From positions 1,142,403 through 1,206,402 of the forward strand of contig NW_004955473.1 in assembly GCF_000276665.1 (NCBI RefSeq): 64,000 bases of DNA, in the 5' to 3' direction. The stretch is from Chinchilla lanigera (lineage: Eukaryota > Chordata > Mammalia > Rodentia > Chinchillidae). This document shows, piece after piece, positions 36,640 through 49,042 of the stretch (the stretch's first letter is position 1; each line of letters opens with the position of its first letter). The notes beneath the pieces were generated by a model that saw only the letters and a list, made by a program, of their open reading frames with translations, ran no database searches and had not been told where the DNA came from. The position numbers and the translations under genes are program-made.

Positions 36640-37515
36640 GTGTATGTGCCTTAGCAAAATACTGAAGTACACTATTACTGGATTTGATGTGTAACATTGT
36701 CCAAAAAGTAACTATTATGAAATAGCCAAAAATTATGAAATTATAGAGCCTGAAGGGATCTTAGCACTCAGCTCGTCATCTCTCCCTGAGGGCCAGAAAG
36801 ACAAAGTGACCTATTCATGCTGACAGGTGGTTTATTTGAGATGGCCCTGTCCATAAACATGAACAATTCTGTAGAAATATTTAGCAGAGCAGAGCAAAGG
36901 GAGGGATGAAAGAATATATTGGAAACCAAGAATGAAATCCAAAGAAGAAAGAGCCACATGATTATTATCCCACCACATGGAGACTATTCCATAGCTAGAG
37001 CCCTTCGTATTGCTCTTTTGTGATGTTCTCTTTATTGACTTTTCCCTTTGTTTTGATATTTTTAATGGAGAAAGAATTGTGAGTAGCATGTGAGCGCTGA
37101 CACTCCGTGAGCCAGGTCAAATTCAAACACGGTTCTGTGAATTTCCAAAGACATTTTGGTCATCCCGGGCAGACACTGGTTTGAAATGGTGCTTTGTTTC
37201 TTTAGAAGAGGGCCTCTCCTTCGCTCTGCACAGCACTTCAATTTTATTTCCATGTCTCTCAATTTTAAGTTAGCTCAGTAACTTGGATGTTGAGTCATTT
37301 TCTCTGCCTGGCTTTGTGCTTCTCTATGTGTTGGTACTGCTCTTCCTATTTGGCTCTCTCCACTAACTCCTGTACTTTTTTAATAAAAACACAGATCTCC
37401 TACCTTGCTTTAATGTTATTTGAAGTTTTCTTACTAGAGAATATGACATTTCAAACTGCCATCGCCTCTACTTCAAGGAGAATCCTAATCTCCCATATTG
37501 ACCTCAGAGAGGACT
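36640..37515. other. Unassigned intron sequence
   Basis: No gene recognised; 36735-36830 may be an ancient repeat ('gagcctgaagggatcttagc') of uncertain family. Confidence 0.45.
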
Positions 37516-37524
37516 GCATAAGAG

Positions 37525-37725
37525 CTCACTTTGAATGACAGCTGGGCACCACTTAGGAGCTTTGGGCAAGTTACTCGTGATCTCTGAGCCTCAGTTTCCT
37601 CATCTGTGAAAGTGAGATAGTACCTATGTTTTAGGACACTTGTGAGGATGAAATTAATAAAAAGGCAGAGATTTAGAATAGTGCCTGTTCCAAATGGATG
37701 TGCGATGCTGACACGGGCTGTTACT
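37525..37725 (+). repeat. MIR, sense
   Basis: Strong MIR core: 'gagctttgggcaagttactc', 'tctctgagcctcagtttcct', 'catctgtgaaagtgagatag', 'cacttgtgaggatgaaatta', 'gaatagtgcctgttcc'. Confidence 0.92.
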
Positions 37726-37739
37726 GTTGTTCCTGTCAT

Positions 37740-38100
37740 TGCTGTTCTTGTTATCTAGTCCTCATTATGAAACTCATCCGCTGACGTCATGTTAGCCGGT
37801 GTTATTCCACCTGGATTGACGGTACCAGCACTATCCTCCATGAAAGCCATGCTGTTCTCAAGAAGAACTTTCCTTTTAATCTCATGATAACACGGTGGTT
37901 TGATCTCATGAAAAAAGGGCACGTAGCATCTATGGGGGGGATAGGTTATGACGGTAATCTCAGCCCGATGAAAGGAAAGCTAATGAAAGAGATACAATTC
38001 CAGCAGGGATGGGACAACTCCTAATGAATCTGTTTACCTGGTTGCTCGTCAGCAGCAGCGGACCTTTCCTGAGGTTGGCATGAGCTGACAGCATACATCA
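37740..38100. promoter_or_regulatory. Unassigned segment with a perfect CRE palindrome
   Basis: Contains TGACGTCA at 37782-37789, the full CREB/ATF palindrome, plus several more CpGs (for example near 37796, 37820, 37892, 37921, 37951, 38059). No repeat family recognised. Enhancer function is only a possibility. Confidence 0.25.
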
Positions 38101-39700
38101 GTACCTTTGTTTATTACCAATACTGACACACATATATTCAAATAAATTAACATTCTCATCTAGCCTAATTCACTTTTTGGAAACAAGTTTGTGAGCTATT
38201 GTGTGAGCTGACCCACATAACCCCTTGACAAAAGCAAGCAAACAAATGAAAAAGCAGGCATCAAGTGTCATTTCACTATAACGAGCATTGAAAAAATGGC
38301 AGGTAAGCTTTTGCTGCATAGAAGTACCCACTGAGCTCTACCGGCACTCTTTCAGAGACATGTGGAAAGGAGAAAAACAGAGGAAGAACAAAGGGACTCA
38401 GGAGAAAGAAGTACCCTAGAATTTGTCAACGTATAGGAGTATTGATAGCTGTCCACAGTGAAAGCTCAGATCTGAACAGTTCTGAAAGCTTAAAGACACA
38501 GCATAGGAAGAGGGAAAGCTAATTACGTGCCTATTACAGGGGCAATTTGAATATCATTTGCATTACTATTCCAGTGCAGCATTAATGCTGTGGTGTGCCA
38601 GCACTGCACAGCGCCAGTGTACCTTTCCCTCTTTGTGCCCCACGGACTTAGAGTCCAAGGAGGCATGGGAAGCACTTTACTGCTGCAGTTTGGTTGTGGT
38701 CATTCTAGGCTAGAAGCATTGGTTTTAGTGATGTCCACGTGCAGATTTTGGAAAAATGATAAACTTGAATTTTAATTCCTTTTTTTGTGGCACATATCTC
38801 AAGCCTGAACAATATCATTTTGAGGGATTTCTCAAGTTTTTATTTTCTTTAAACAGGTAACATTTTTCATCTCCACCATTCTAAACCCCATGAGCTGGAA
38901 TTTATAGCTCAGGCTATTGAGGTCAACTGAAGAGGTTTTGCTGCAATTGTTCTGTCTCTCTTTACACTGGAATCGGGGACATCCCCAATCCTGGACCAAG
39001 GAGGCCCCTAGGCATGTTTAAGGAAAGTGCTAAGCAACAGGATCAGAAGACCTCATTAGGGAAAGCAATTGTAGCTTGTACTTTAGTGGTTCTGTTTAAA
39101 GCACCCAATCTCAAAATCAGCCTTTCTAGGCATATTGCCAAATTACAGCAATAGACCATTTTTAAAATGCTCATTTACAATAAACCCTCTTGAATGCAGC
39201 ACTGTGGCAAAAGTTCTTCTGACAGGAAGCAACTTTAGATCCCAAATCACTCCAAGCCTTATTTTAAAATAGTGCCCAGTCCTTTTAGAATTCAGGCACT
39301 GTTTTCTCTGAACTGAGAAAATGTCAGTATACACAAATGGTGCTGGCTTGGGCAACAGCTGGATTTCCTTTCCCACAGATGTTCTCTTAATATGGATTGA
39401 GCCTTGAGAGTGTATATTGTCTCTTGTCCATCTGTCCTGATGGGACTATCTTCCCCCTGATTCACTCCTTCTCCCCCATTCCCTTCAGATTTAAATATTA
39501 AATTGTGTTTTGGGGTGTAAAGGATAGCAAAGTTATGAGGAAATAAATTTATTGTGAGCCATCGAGGGTGAAATCCTAAAAGAAAGTAGAAAAACAACCT
39601 CAGTCTTCCACCCTGGATCTGTAATAGCAATAGGGAAGTACTGCTGCGGGCTGCCAGAAGTTTGCCAGAGTTGAGAAATCATGGGCATTGGTCCTGTCCA
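38100..39700. other. Unassigned intron sequence
   Basis: No gene seen. An octamer ATTTGCAT lies near 38557. Confidence 0.45.
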
Positions 39701-39709
39701 AATAAAGAT

Positions 39710-39815
39710 GGGTTAGGGCCAGGAATATAGCTCAGTGGAATCATGCCTGCCTGGCAAGCATGAGGTCCCAAGTTCGATTCCCAGTACCATAAAAGTAAAA
39801 ATAAAATAAAGAAAT
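39710..39815 (+). mobile_element. ID SINE, sense
   Basis: 'aatatagctcagtggaatca', 'tgcctgcctggcaagcatga', 'agttcgattcccagtaccat' and an A-rich AAAATAAA tail. Likely 9-base duplications AATAAAGAT at 39701-39709 and 39816-39824. Confidence 0.9.
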
Positions 39816-40376
39816 AATAAAGATTTGTTGTTTGTTAGAAGACTGGGGATAAATGACAACAGAAAGTGCCCTTATGGTTGACCCTGCAAGTCACTGCGGC
39901 AGCACAGACTGGTTGGCATTCTATTTCTAGCTAAAGACCTGGGGCCCTCTCAGAGATGCTGATATTGCAGCAGATGCCAGCCAGCAGTGCGCAGATACTA
40001 CAAAATGAGGAAACCAAATCGAGCATTTATTCTGTGGGAGTGTTTGCTTGTCTTTCTGACCACACCCAGTCTTCTTCTAGATAATTCTAGGATCATCTCA
40101 GTGACTGGATCTCCATTTTGACAACCTGCTGTCCAACCCATTGTCATGATTATTTATAATAATCAACCATTCAAGACTGTTCAGCGGATCAAATTCCACA
40201 AGGCCACCAGGTTCTTAGTCATTAACCTTACCTGCAATCATTTTCTAGTACAATACAGTGAAGTCCCTGCTTTGTACAGGAAAATAGCATGCTCTTACAT
40301 GCAGGGCATCTGGCATTACTTCGAGAACAGTTACATACCTTTTGTGTATTGAAGTCTTAAGAAACTTCATTACTTT

Positions 40377-40490
40377 GTTTTTGTTTGTTTTATGTTTTTG
40401 GTTTTGTTTTTCTTCCTGTACCCGGAATAGAACTCATGACCTTGCACTTGCCAGGCAGGCACAATGCCGCTGAGCTAAATCCCCAGCCCT
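40377..40490 (-). mobile_element. ID SINE
   Basis: Antisense ID body (40417-40490) behind a T/G-rich former tail, with perfect 16-base duplications GAAACTTCATTACTTT at 40361-40376 and 40491-40506. Confidence 0.95.
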
Positions 40491-40506
40491 GAAACTTCAT
40501 TACTTT

Positions 40507-40620
40507 AGTTACTTTTTTCTTTTTAAATTTTTATTAGTACACAGTTGCAGTACGAAAGCCTTTCATTTATTGTTAAGGATATATGCAGTTGCATTTTAAT
40601 AAAAATATGTTTTTAGAACT
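40507..40620 (-). mobile_element. L1 3' end fragment
   Basis: 'tttttaaatttttattagtac ... cacagttgcagtacgaaagc' resembles an antisense L1 terminal segment. Confidence 0.5.
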
Positions 40621-40824
40621 CATTTCTTAGAATTTTCACTAGACTTTTACATTCTTCAGATAGTTGATGAAACCCCTAACAATTGCCTCAGCTTAGAATG
40701 CAAGTGGTGAGCAAGACACAGAATTTAGCAGGTTTCATGCAAATAGGTACCAATTAATATTGTATCCATGCCTGGAGAAATTAGATGACTGGCTTCCTAG
40801 ATCATTCTGGAACTGAATTTTTCT

Positions 40825-41476
40825 ACTTCATTGAGGTATAATTTCCGTACAAAAAGATGTGTGTTTATTGTGTGCAGTGCAACTTCATGAGCCATCACCA
40901 TAATCCATGTCATAAACATATCCACTACTTCCAAAAGTTTTCTCCCGTTTTCTTAATTTACTATTATTATGTTCTGTGACTAGAACCCTTACTATAGGCT
41001 GTACCCTCTTAGCAAAATGTTAAGTATATACAGTGTTGTTCACTACACACACTGTACTGGACAGTAGCTCTCTAGAAGATCCCTTAAGAGTTACTTTTTT
41101 AGAAATCATCTTGTGTGACTGCAGCTTTGTACCCTTTGGGTAATACCTTTGCATCTACCGTTCTACTCTCTGCTGCTATGACTTGGAGGGTTTAACATTT
41201 CTCTTATGAGTGGTATCATGTAGTATTTGCCCTTCTGTGTCTAACTTGTCCACATGTGGTGTTATGACTGGTAGAACTTTCTTCTTGTTAAAGACTCAAT
41301 AGCATACCTTTGTAAACATACACTGCATTTTCTTTATCCATTCATCCATCAACATCCTTAGGTAGTTTCCGTGCCTTGGCTATTGCCAATAATGATGCAC
41401 CAAGCATGAGAGTGAAGATACCTCTTTTTCTACTGTATCTTCCTAATCCAGATCCCAATCAAATTGGTCCTTCACC
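40825..41476 (-). mobile_element. Old LINE-1 3' UTR/ORF2 end, antisense
   Basis: Order 'attgaggtataatttccgta', 'catatccactacttcca', 'gttgttcactacacacactg', 'cagtagctctctagaagatc', 'tcttatgagtggtatcatgt', 'atagcataccttt', 'tttatccattcatccatcaa' is that of antisense old (L1M-type) 3' regions. It runs into the N gap. Confidence 0.85.
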
Positions 41477-41906
41477 NNNNNNNNNNNNNNNNNNNNNNNN
41501 NNNNNNNNNNNNNNNNNNNNNNNNNNNNNNNNNNNNNNNNNNNNNNNNNNNNNNNNNNNNNNNNNNNNNNNNNNNNNNNNNNNNNNNNNNNNNNNNNNNN
41601 NNNNNNNNNNNNNNNNNNNNNNNNNNNNNNNNNNNNNNNNNNNNNNNNNNNNNNNNNNNNNNNNNNNNNNNNNNNNNNNNNNNNNNNNNNNNNNNNNNNN
41701 NNNNNNNNNNNNNNNNNNNNNNNNNNNNNNNNNNNNNNNNNNNNNNNNNNNNNNNNNNNNNNNNNNNNNNNNNNNNNNNNNNNNNNNNNNNNNNNNNNNN
41801 NNNNNNNNNNNNNNNNNNNNNNNNNNNNNNNNNNNNNNNNNNNNNNNNNNNNNNNNNNNNNNNNNNNNNNNNNNNNNNNNNNNNNNNNNNNNNNNNNNNN
41901 NNNNNN
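41477..41906. other. Assembly gap, 430 N
   Basis: Unknown bases. The right edge begins with 13 A (41907-41919), suggesting the gap hides a sense-strand retroposon whose A tail is exposed. Frames across it are not real. Confidence 1.
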
Positions 41907-41919
41907 AAAAAAAAAAAAA

Positions 41920-42496
41920 GACAAAAAAGAGGAAAGCAATGTTAGCGAGAGATTGTCAAACATGTGCTGGAAGAAAGGAGAAAATTCTGAGAAGGTGTAC
42001 GGAATATCCTTTCCTTACTGTCAAGTTCCCCCTGGAGGAAGAATTCTTCCTTTAGGTGCTTAATGCTCAGTATATCATGAAACACTTTGCTTCTGTCTGT
42101 AGACACTATAGGCTTTTAGAGAAATAGCCAGCATTGATCACTCTCCAGCAGGCAAGTTGTAATTGCAAATCATAATTGCTTTAGTGCAACTCTCCCCATT
42201 CTCTCACATAGAATCATACACTACACTACACACACACACACACACCTACCCCAGTTCCCATGTGGAAACAAAAATACTTTATAAAGTGTATGAAATAAAA
42301 GGCAAGTTTGCTAAGGACAAAACATTCCTTCCTTTTGGCAAGCTCAGAGGAAAGCTGCGTGATTGGCTTTTCTTTGTGTGCCATTCCTTCCCACCCGCTA
42401 TTAAATTTGGGTGTAGGGGCTGGGGATTTAGCTCAGCGGCACAGTGCCTGCCTGGCAATCACAAGGTCATGAGTTTGATTCCCGGTACCAGAAAAA

Positions 42497-42527
<31 letters not shown>

Positions 42528-43225
42528 ATTTGGGTGGAGTCTCCAGGGCAACACTTACCTTCCCCGCTGTGATTTTACCTGCTGCCAAAGTCCACTGAAT
42601 GCACCCGAGCAGCTTTTGGCCCCTGAGTTCATCAGACCAGCTTCAGGAATTCTCCTTGTTTCCCAAGTCTCCCAACTTTTCCATTGCCTGTGCCTCATGT
42701 GCTAGAGTACCCTGCAGGAGACTGAGCCCTGTAGAACTGTCCAGAGTCAGGCCCCTCTGTCCTGTCTCTGCCAATAGCCCTTAGGCGAACTGTGGCTCAA
42801 GAGAAGGCCTGACCTTTTTGCAAAGGCTAGTTTTTCAACTATGTATCACAGTTTTATAGTTAGAGGAGCTAGCTCTGAGATTCCATTTCCATTTCAATAA
42901 TCCCTAGTAAATACATAATACTAACCATTTTCACTTATTTTCTTATGCTTCCTGTTTCATTATGAGTATAAGGTGCCACAAGCAGTGTACTTCTGGGAAA
43001 CTATTATTCCTAGTAAGTATTGTACTTGCAATCATCTCACTTCCTCGCTTTCGCCTTGTTTCTCACATCTTAACTAAGTTGCGAAGTTATTATCCTGTTA
43101 TAGCTAATGCACCTACTGTAGCCAAAAACCTGATCAAGCAAAGGGAAAAGAAAACCAGACAGCTACCTATCAATTGACATACTGTAACATCCACTAAACA
43201 GTGGATAAGCTCTGGATCTAGATGG
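41920..43225. other. Intron sequence around the ID
   Basis: Apart from the ID element and a CA run at 42229-42245, no gene or named repeat was recognised. Confidence 0.5.
42414..42525 (+). mobile_element. ID SINE, sense, with (AAAT)n tail
   Basis: Textbook ID: 'ggggctggggatttagctca' start, 'gtgcctgcctggcaatcaca', 'gagtttgattcccggtacca', then AAAT repeats. Perfect 11-base duplications AAATTTGGGTG at 42403-42413 and 42526-42536. Confidence 0.96.
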
Positions 43226-43229
43226 CACG

Positions 43230-43345
43230 TATTCAGATCTTGGCTCTTCTATATCTCACATGATTGTTCTGATAATTACATGTGTTAATTCACACAAAAT
43301 GCTTGAAACACTGTCTGAAGCTAGCAAATGCTCCCAGGATGCAAG
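43230..43345 (+). repeat. MIR relic, sense
   Basis: 'cgtattcagatcttggctct', 'tgttctgataattacatgtg', 'aatgcttgaaacactgtctg' in MIR order. Confidence 0.65.
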
Positions 43346-43424
43346 TCCTTTATTGTACCTACATATAAATATACTATAAATATTTGTCAGTGAAGGAGAT
43401 GGAAATCGTGAGCAAAGCACTGCT

Positions 43425-43560
43425 CAGAAAGTCAGGAGTCCTGTGTTCCACTGCTGCCACCATTGCGGCTATCTGACTTAAAGCCAATTTTAGTTTCAGT
43501 TACCTCATGTGTGAAAATGGGATAATAATGTTTCCCTTAGCTACTGTTTGCACACAGCCA
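43425..43560 (+). repeat. MIR relic, sense
   Basis: 'agtcctgtgttccactgctg', 'gtttcagttacctcatgtgt', 'gaaaatgggataataatgtt' match MIR. Confidence 0.7.
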
Positions 43561-43564
43561 TGCC

Positions 43565-44335
43565 CCAGTGCGCACAAACACACTCACTTTCAGTGATAGA
43601 CAAGGAGGAGAATTAAATTAGTACAGAGATTTTAAACATCCGGAACAACATGAAGCACTTTACAGATACAGTATGGTGACCTCTTACCATGTATATTTAA
43701 ACTACAAGAGAATCTCAGAACAAAATGTATTTTCTATCTATATGTTATTTTTTGCATTTCAATTGAGGTAGGCTCTCTGGTATTTCAGCACCCCTATTGC
43801 AAACATTTAGGGCTAAGGGACTATGTGGTGTGCATGATATTTTTCCCAGCCTAGCAGAGTGTCCATTCAGTAAATATTAAATAAAAAAGTTATTTCATCT
43901 TAGTATGTGTGTGTATTTATAAATTTTAAGTGAATTCAGATCTGGTACTTCTCATTACTGAAGGGGGAGAGATGGAAAAGTACCTTTCCGAAACCGTGGG
44001 GAAGAGGAGTCTCTTGCTTTTGCAGTCACTGAAGCTTTGGCTTGAAGCCTTGCAAAAACACGAAGTGCTGCGGAGAACCTTAGTAAAAAGTTGCTGATAC
44101 ACTTCGCCCCAGCCACAATGGTTGCATAAACCATTGACAGTTGACTTCCTAAGATACTTCTTCAGTGTGCAAGTGGTTAAAGGGGGGAAAAGAGTGGACA
44201 AGAAGAAGACTGTGTAAAATGTGTACATTAATTTCCTAACTGTAAAAACCCTCTACTGCTTTTGCCCTTTTGTTTCCATAACTAAAGGTATGCTGGAAAG
44301 AAGCTAGGTTTTTCTTAGATGAAGGTATTATTGGA
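43565..44335. other. Unassigned intron sequence
   Basis: No gene recognised; the 100-codon minus frame at 44228-43926 shows no family features. Confidence 0.45.
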
Positions 44336-44355
44336 ATGTTCACATGTAAACCTTT

Positions 44356-44445
44356 GTTTTTGTTTTTTTCTGGTACCGGGAATCGAACTCACGAACTTGC
44401 ACTTGTCGGGCAGGCGCTGTGCCACTGAGCTAAATCCCCAGCCCC
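44356..44445 (-). mobile_element. ID SINE
   Basis: Antisense ID with perfect 16-base duplications TCACATGTAAACCTTT at 44340-44355 and 44446-44461. Confidence 0.96.
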
Positions 44446-44769
44446 TCACATGTAAACCTTTAAAGGAAGTTATTCTTTCTGTATGGAGCGGAATCTTTCA
44501 TTGAACTCATCCTTAAAAGCTTGTTTTTATTTTCCTAAATTATGGTTAGTAGTGGTAAGTGATTAAGAGAAGAAACACTTTAGCCTTGACTATGCTCATA
44601 TACTATAAAACAAAAGTTTCACAGATTGAGAAAATAATAATCAAACCTGGAATATATCTGATTGATTGATTGATTACTCTAGCTATGAAATAAGCCATTC
44701 CTTCCATGGCTGCTTGGTATAATCCATATCCCTTCCCCATATACCTCTCGGAGAAAGCCCTTTTTTTAA

Positions 44770-44970
44770 ATTTTAGTATATTAGTATCTTTGTGTAGCAC
44801 ATAATGTTCACACCCTTGTGTGGGGCTGGTACATGAACCCAACACATCTTTATTCCTTTTCCTCCTCTCTCCCTTCCCTTCCTCCCCTTTCCACCCAACC
44901 CCCGATCCCCTTCCTTTTGTTTTCTTTTTTGGTACATGTTTGCAATACATAACGTTTACATTCCTGCTAT
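44770..44970 (-). mobile_element. Possible LINE-1 3' UTR fragment
   Basis: A long pyrimidine tract (44854-44920) like the purine tract of L1 3' UTRs, and 'gtacatgtttgcaatacata'. Tentative. Confidence 0.4.
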
Positions 44971-44974
44971 GGAG

Positions 44975-46090
44975 ACCTTTTTTTAAAGAAGGGTTTTTAA
45001 ATTAGGTGAATGATTTCGGGAGTTATGGGAACCTTTTAGCTCTTTACTGTGTGGATTTTTTGAGGAACAGTAGAAATTCACTTCTTTGGATACCTTTAGA
45101 CTTTCTTTTGTAAAGAGTGAACTAAATTTCTAAGAATGTGACCCATTAATGAGTGTCATTTCTTAGCCATGGGAACCTTGAGTGGATAATATTTTCCAAT
45201 AATTAAAGAATTGGCTGGTCTGAATGAGCTCTCGAGAGACAGAGAAGAATAAAAAAGAACAAGTGTCAGGTCATCAAGGTGATACCATGAAAAATGCGGG
45301 CTCTTAAATTCTTTTACACCATTATTCTTGGTGTGTTCATCATAAAGTGGATTCCTAAACTACAGTGGCTTTGGCAAGACAAGTTCTTCTTTAAATAAAA
45401 TTTTATCAATTTAAGAAACAAATTTTTGTTTGAAGCTCTCCTAACAGTGTCGTGTTCAGCTAATTTTCTGGCTTCTCAGGAGTCTCTTGTTCCTAAATTC
45501 ATTGTGAAAGCAGACATGTTCTGAACCTTGGTGAAGCCAGGCCTAGGAACATTCTCGCTTTAAAATAGCAAGTTTTTAGAATGTGGAAAAAAGAATGAGA
45601 AAAGAGGGCGCTGAGAAGTGCTGGGAAGGACATCGTTGATCCCGGTCATTTATAAGTACATACATTACTATAGTTGCTACTTCAATACATAATATATTAT
45701 TGCAATGATATTTTGTCTTATACTGATAGGTATAGCCCTTTTCTATTTCTCCTCCTTACTTCTTTACATATTTATTTATTTGCATCCCACTTTGTTTGCC
45801 AAAGAATTTAAAGAAAGCACATAATAAAAATACAGGAAAGCACACAATGAAATAATACATAATGCAAACTACAATACTTAGGAAAAATAAACAAATGGGA
45901 AAATTGCAGGTAAGAATGTAAGAGGGAACCTGGAGTAAGGGTATGATACAAAGTGCTTGATATGAAGATTATTATGCTGGATACAGGTCAACTAAATTTG
46001 GCTGTGTGCTTTCTAGTCATAAACGTGAAGAGGGAGCAATTGTGTTACATGAATTGTAGTATCCAAATGGTGAAAATAAACTCGTTGCTC
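44975..46090. other. Unassigned intron sequence
   Basis: No gene or confident repeat seen. Confidence 0.5.
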
Positions 46091-46103
46091 AAGAAAGCTA
46101 ATG

Positions 46104-46326
46104 GATAGTTATTATACTACTAATTTCTCTTAGTTCATTGAAAAGAAACTTTGTGCTAATTTTATTTGGACAATTAAATGCCAATATCTTGTATTCTGAG
46201 TAATTTAAACATAACAATATGCAGTGTATTAACCATTGCTACCCTCCTATTATCTTGTTTTGAAATTTTGGTTTTTTTTCCTCATTTTATTTTCTTCCTC
46301 TTTAAAACTAAAAAAAGAGTAAAAAA
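46104..46326 (+). mobile_element. LINE-1 3' tail insertion, sense
   Basis: Reverse complement of the 3' UTR seen at 6.5-6.7 kb: 'tactactaatttctcttagt', 'ggacaattaaatgcc', 'tattctgagtaatttaaaca', 'accctcctattatcttg', then an A-rich tail. Perfect 13-base duplications AAGAAAGCTAATG at 46091-46103 and 46327-46339 define a 223-base, extremely 5'-truncated insertion. Confidence 0.95.
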
Positions 46327-46339
46327 AAGAAAGCTAATG

Positions 46340-47555
46340 AAGACATGATAAAAACAAAGTGAGCTAATAGGGCAAAATGGTGGTCAACTGTTGCATATGC
46401 ATACATTTTCTAGTAGTTATGGATATTGAGTTATTCTTAGGACTTTTTGAATGAATTATCTTATAAGTAATTATTCTTTCTGGTCTGTAATAGCCTTTGG
46501 TGGGAAAATCTGTATCTGTCTATCTAATAATATATGTGGTTGCCCATGAAAAATACAGTTCTTTCATTCTTACTTTCACCTATTCCTCTACTTCTGGTTG
46601 ATGTACCTTGTATTTAGAGGCCTGTTGTGTGAAACTTAAAATGACTTCATCCATTTATAGGCTGTTCAACGGGCTGCACAAATAAGTGATATATATTTAA
46701 TAGCAACTTATTTCTATATTTGGTCTATTGTAGTTAAATTAGTGTGAAACATAGAAAGCTAGAAAAATCCAACAAAAATTGGAACCACACTTGGCAGTGT
46801 TTCCTCTAAATAAGGGTTTTTCTTACAACTCAAACTTGCCATTTCTGTGTGGCTGGTTTTTAAAAAATCATTCAGCATTCAAAAATAACACTGAAATATG
46901 TTACCTGTTTGGGTATTTTGGTCCATTAACTTTTTTCCAGTGTTTTTTCCAATTAAAATTATATTGACACCATATGGCATGTATTGTGTGCTAAAAGTCC
47001 CTAATTCATGAAAGAAATGCCAAAGAAGATTGAAGGAAAAGAGAAAGAGTGATTTAACATTCTTTTAGTGCTTGTAGTAACTAGTTCTGTGAAGGACTAA
47101 TTTCCAAAGTCAAGTTTTTTCAAAGTCAAGTTTGTTGTAAAATTTTACAACAAAACTTTAAAAAGAAAGGTTTTACATTTGCCAAAATAATTTACTGTGT
47201 TCTCTACTCTCTTGTTCATTTTAAATGTTTAGAAACATTAAGTCTTACGAAGTTCATATTTTCTTAGATACCTGTTCAAATTTTGTTTTGTAATTCTTGT
47301 TATATAAACTACTATTATATGTACTTTGCTTTAGTTTTACAAATGTAAGTATCCCGGTATAATGCAATTAATGGTGATTGTTGTGTTACTATGCTGTAAA
47401 AGTAACTACATAATGTTGTAAATTGCAAAAAAAAAGAGAGAATATGGGAGACTAGAAGAAAAAAATTATAAAATTTATTTACAACAGCTTCAGATGTAAT
47501 TAAAAATCCAGCAAATAATACATATTTTCTCTATGCTGTCTTTCCCCTGCACATT
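46340..47555. other. Unassigned AT-rich intron sequence
   Basis: No gene seen. A small imperfect inverted repeat 'ttgttgtaaaattttacaacaa' lies at 47129-47150. Confidence 0.5.
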
Positions 47556-47670
47556 ATTGCCCCCTTTTTTAATATTATTACTATTATCATGGCACGATTG
47601 TTACTTTTATTGAACTAACATTGATACATTGTTATTCATTAAAGTCCATAGCACAGTTCTGTGAGCTTTC

Positions 47671-47811
47671 TTAAAGGCAGGGTCTCATTATGCAGTTCAG
47701 GCTGGCCTTGAACTTGCAGTGTAGCCCAGGCTGGCCTTAAACTCGTGGTGATCCTCCCATCTCAGACTCCTAAGTGGTAGGATTACAAGTGTGCATCACC
47801 ACACCCGGTCG
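47671..47811 (-). mobile_element. B1 SINE
   Basis: Antisense B1 with the typical internal 29-base duplication (two 'aggctggcctt' units at about 47698 and 47728) and 'gattacaagtgtgcatcacc'. Imperfect 15-base duplications at 47656-47670 and 47812-47826. Confidence 0.93.
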
Positions 47812-49042
47812 GTTCTATGAGTTTTGGTAAATGTATAATGAATATCCTGTGTTCTCCATTAAAGCATCATCCAAAATAGTTTCACTACCCTCAAATTCTT
47901 TGCTCCAGGTATTCTCTCCTCTTTTCACCCTTCTCAGACCCTTGGCAGTTCAACTCTTTAGTGTCTCTATAGTTTTGCCATCTCTAGAATGCCATATTTT
48001 TGGAACCACACATCTTATAGACTTTGCATAATGATTTCTTTTACTCTGTAATATGTGTTTCAGTTTGCAGCATGTCTTGAGAGCTCTTTTTATTCCAGTG
48101 ATAATATTCTATTTTTTGAATGTACTATGGTCTAATTATCATCTAACTCATGCAGAGCATTTTACTTGCTTCCAGTTTATGGCAATTATGAATTAAGTTG
48201 CTGTAAACATTTGTGCGCAGGTTTATGTGTGGCCATGCGTACTCAAATCACCTTGAATTGAGTAAACACCAAGAAGCCCAATTGCTGGATCACATGGTAA
48301 GCATATGTTCAGTTTTGTAAGGAAATGCCAAACTGCCTTCTAAACTGGCTGTGCTACCTTTCATTCCCACCGGTAATGAGAGTTCAGGTTGCTCTTTGTC
48401 CTTGCTGCAGTTGGTATTGTCATTTTTATGGGTGGTACACTTTCTAATATGTGTTCAATGGTATCTCATTATTTTGATTTGCAGCTCTGAATGACATAAC
48501 ATATCATTTTATGTGTGTTTGCTATCAATCTATCTTCTCTGGTGCAGTGTCTGTTCAGATCATTTTCCCATTTTCAATTTTTTTCTTACTGTGAAATTTT
48601 AACTGATTTTGATTATATTTTGTGCATAAACCTTTACCAGACATGTGTTTTTCAAATATTTTCTCACAGTCTTTGTTTTATCTTTTTATTCTCTTGGCAA
48701 ATGCTTTTATCTTTATTCTCTTCATATCACCAAGCAGATTTTTTAAGTTTTTTATTTCATGGGCTGTGCTTTCAATGGTACATCTAAAACTCATTGCTGA
48801 GCTCAAAGTCACCAAGGTCTTCCACCTGTTATCTTCTAGAAATTTTACAGTTTTGAATTTTAATTTTAGATCCAAGATCTCTTTTGAGTTAATTTTTATG
48901 CACAGTGAAAGGGCCGTGTCTACATTTACTTTTTTGCATATGGATGTCCAGTTGTCATAGTGCTATTTGTGAGAAAGAATGTTCTTTCTCCCCTGAATCA
49001 CCTTTGCTCTTTTGTCAAGGATCAGTTGATTATATTTGTGTG

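Noticed and set aside
41376..42063. Long frames across 41477-41906
   Set aside because: Almost entirely N; no real sequence supports them.
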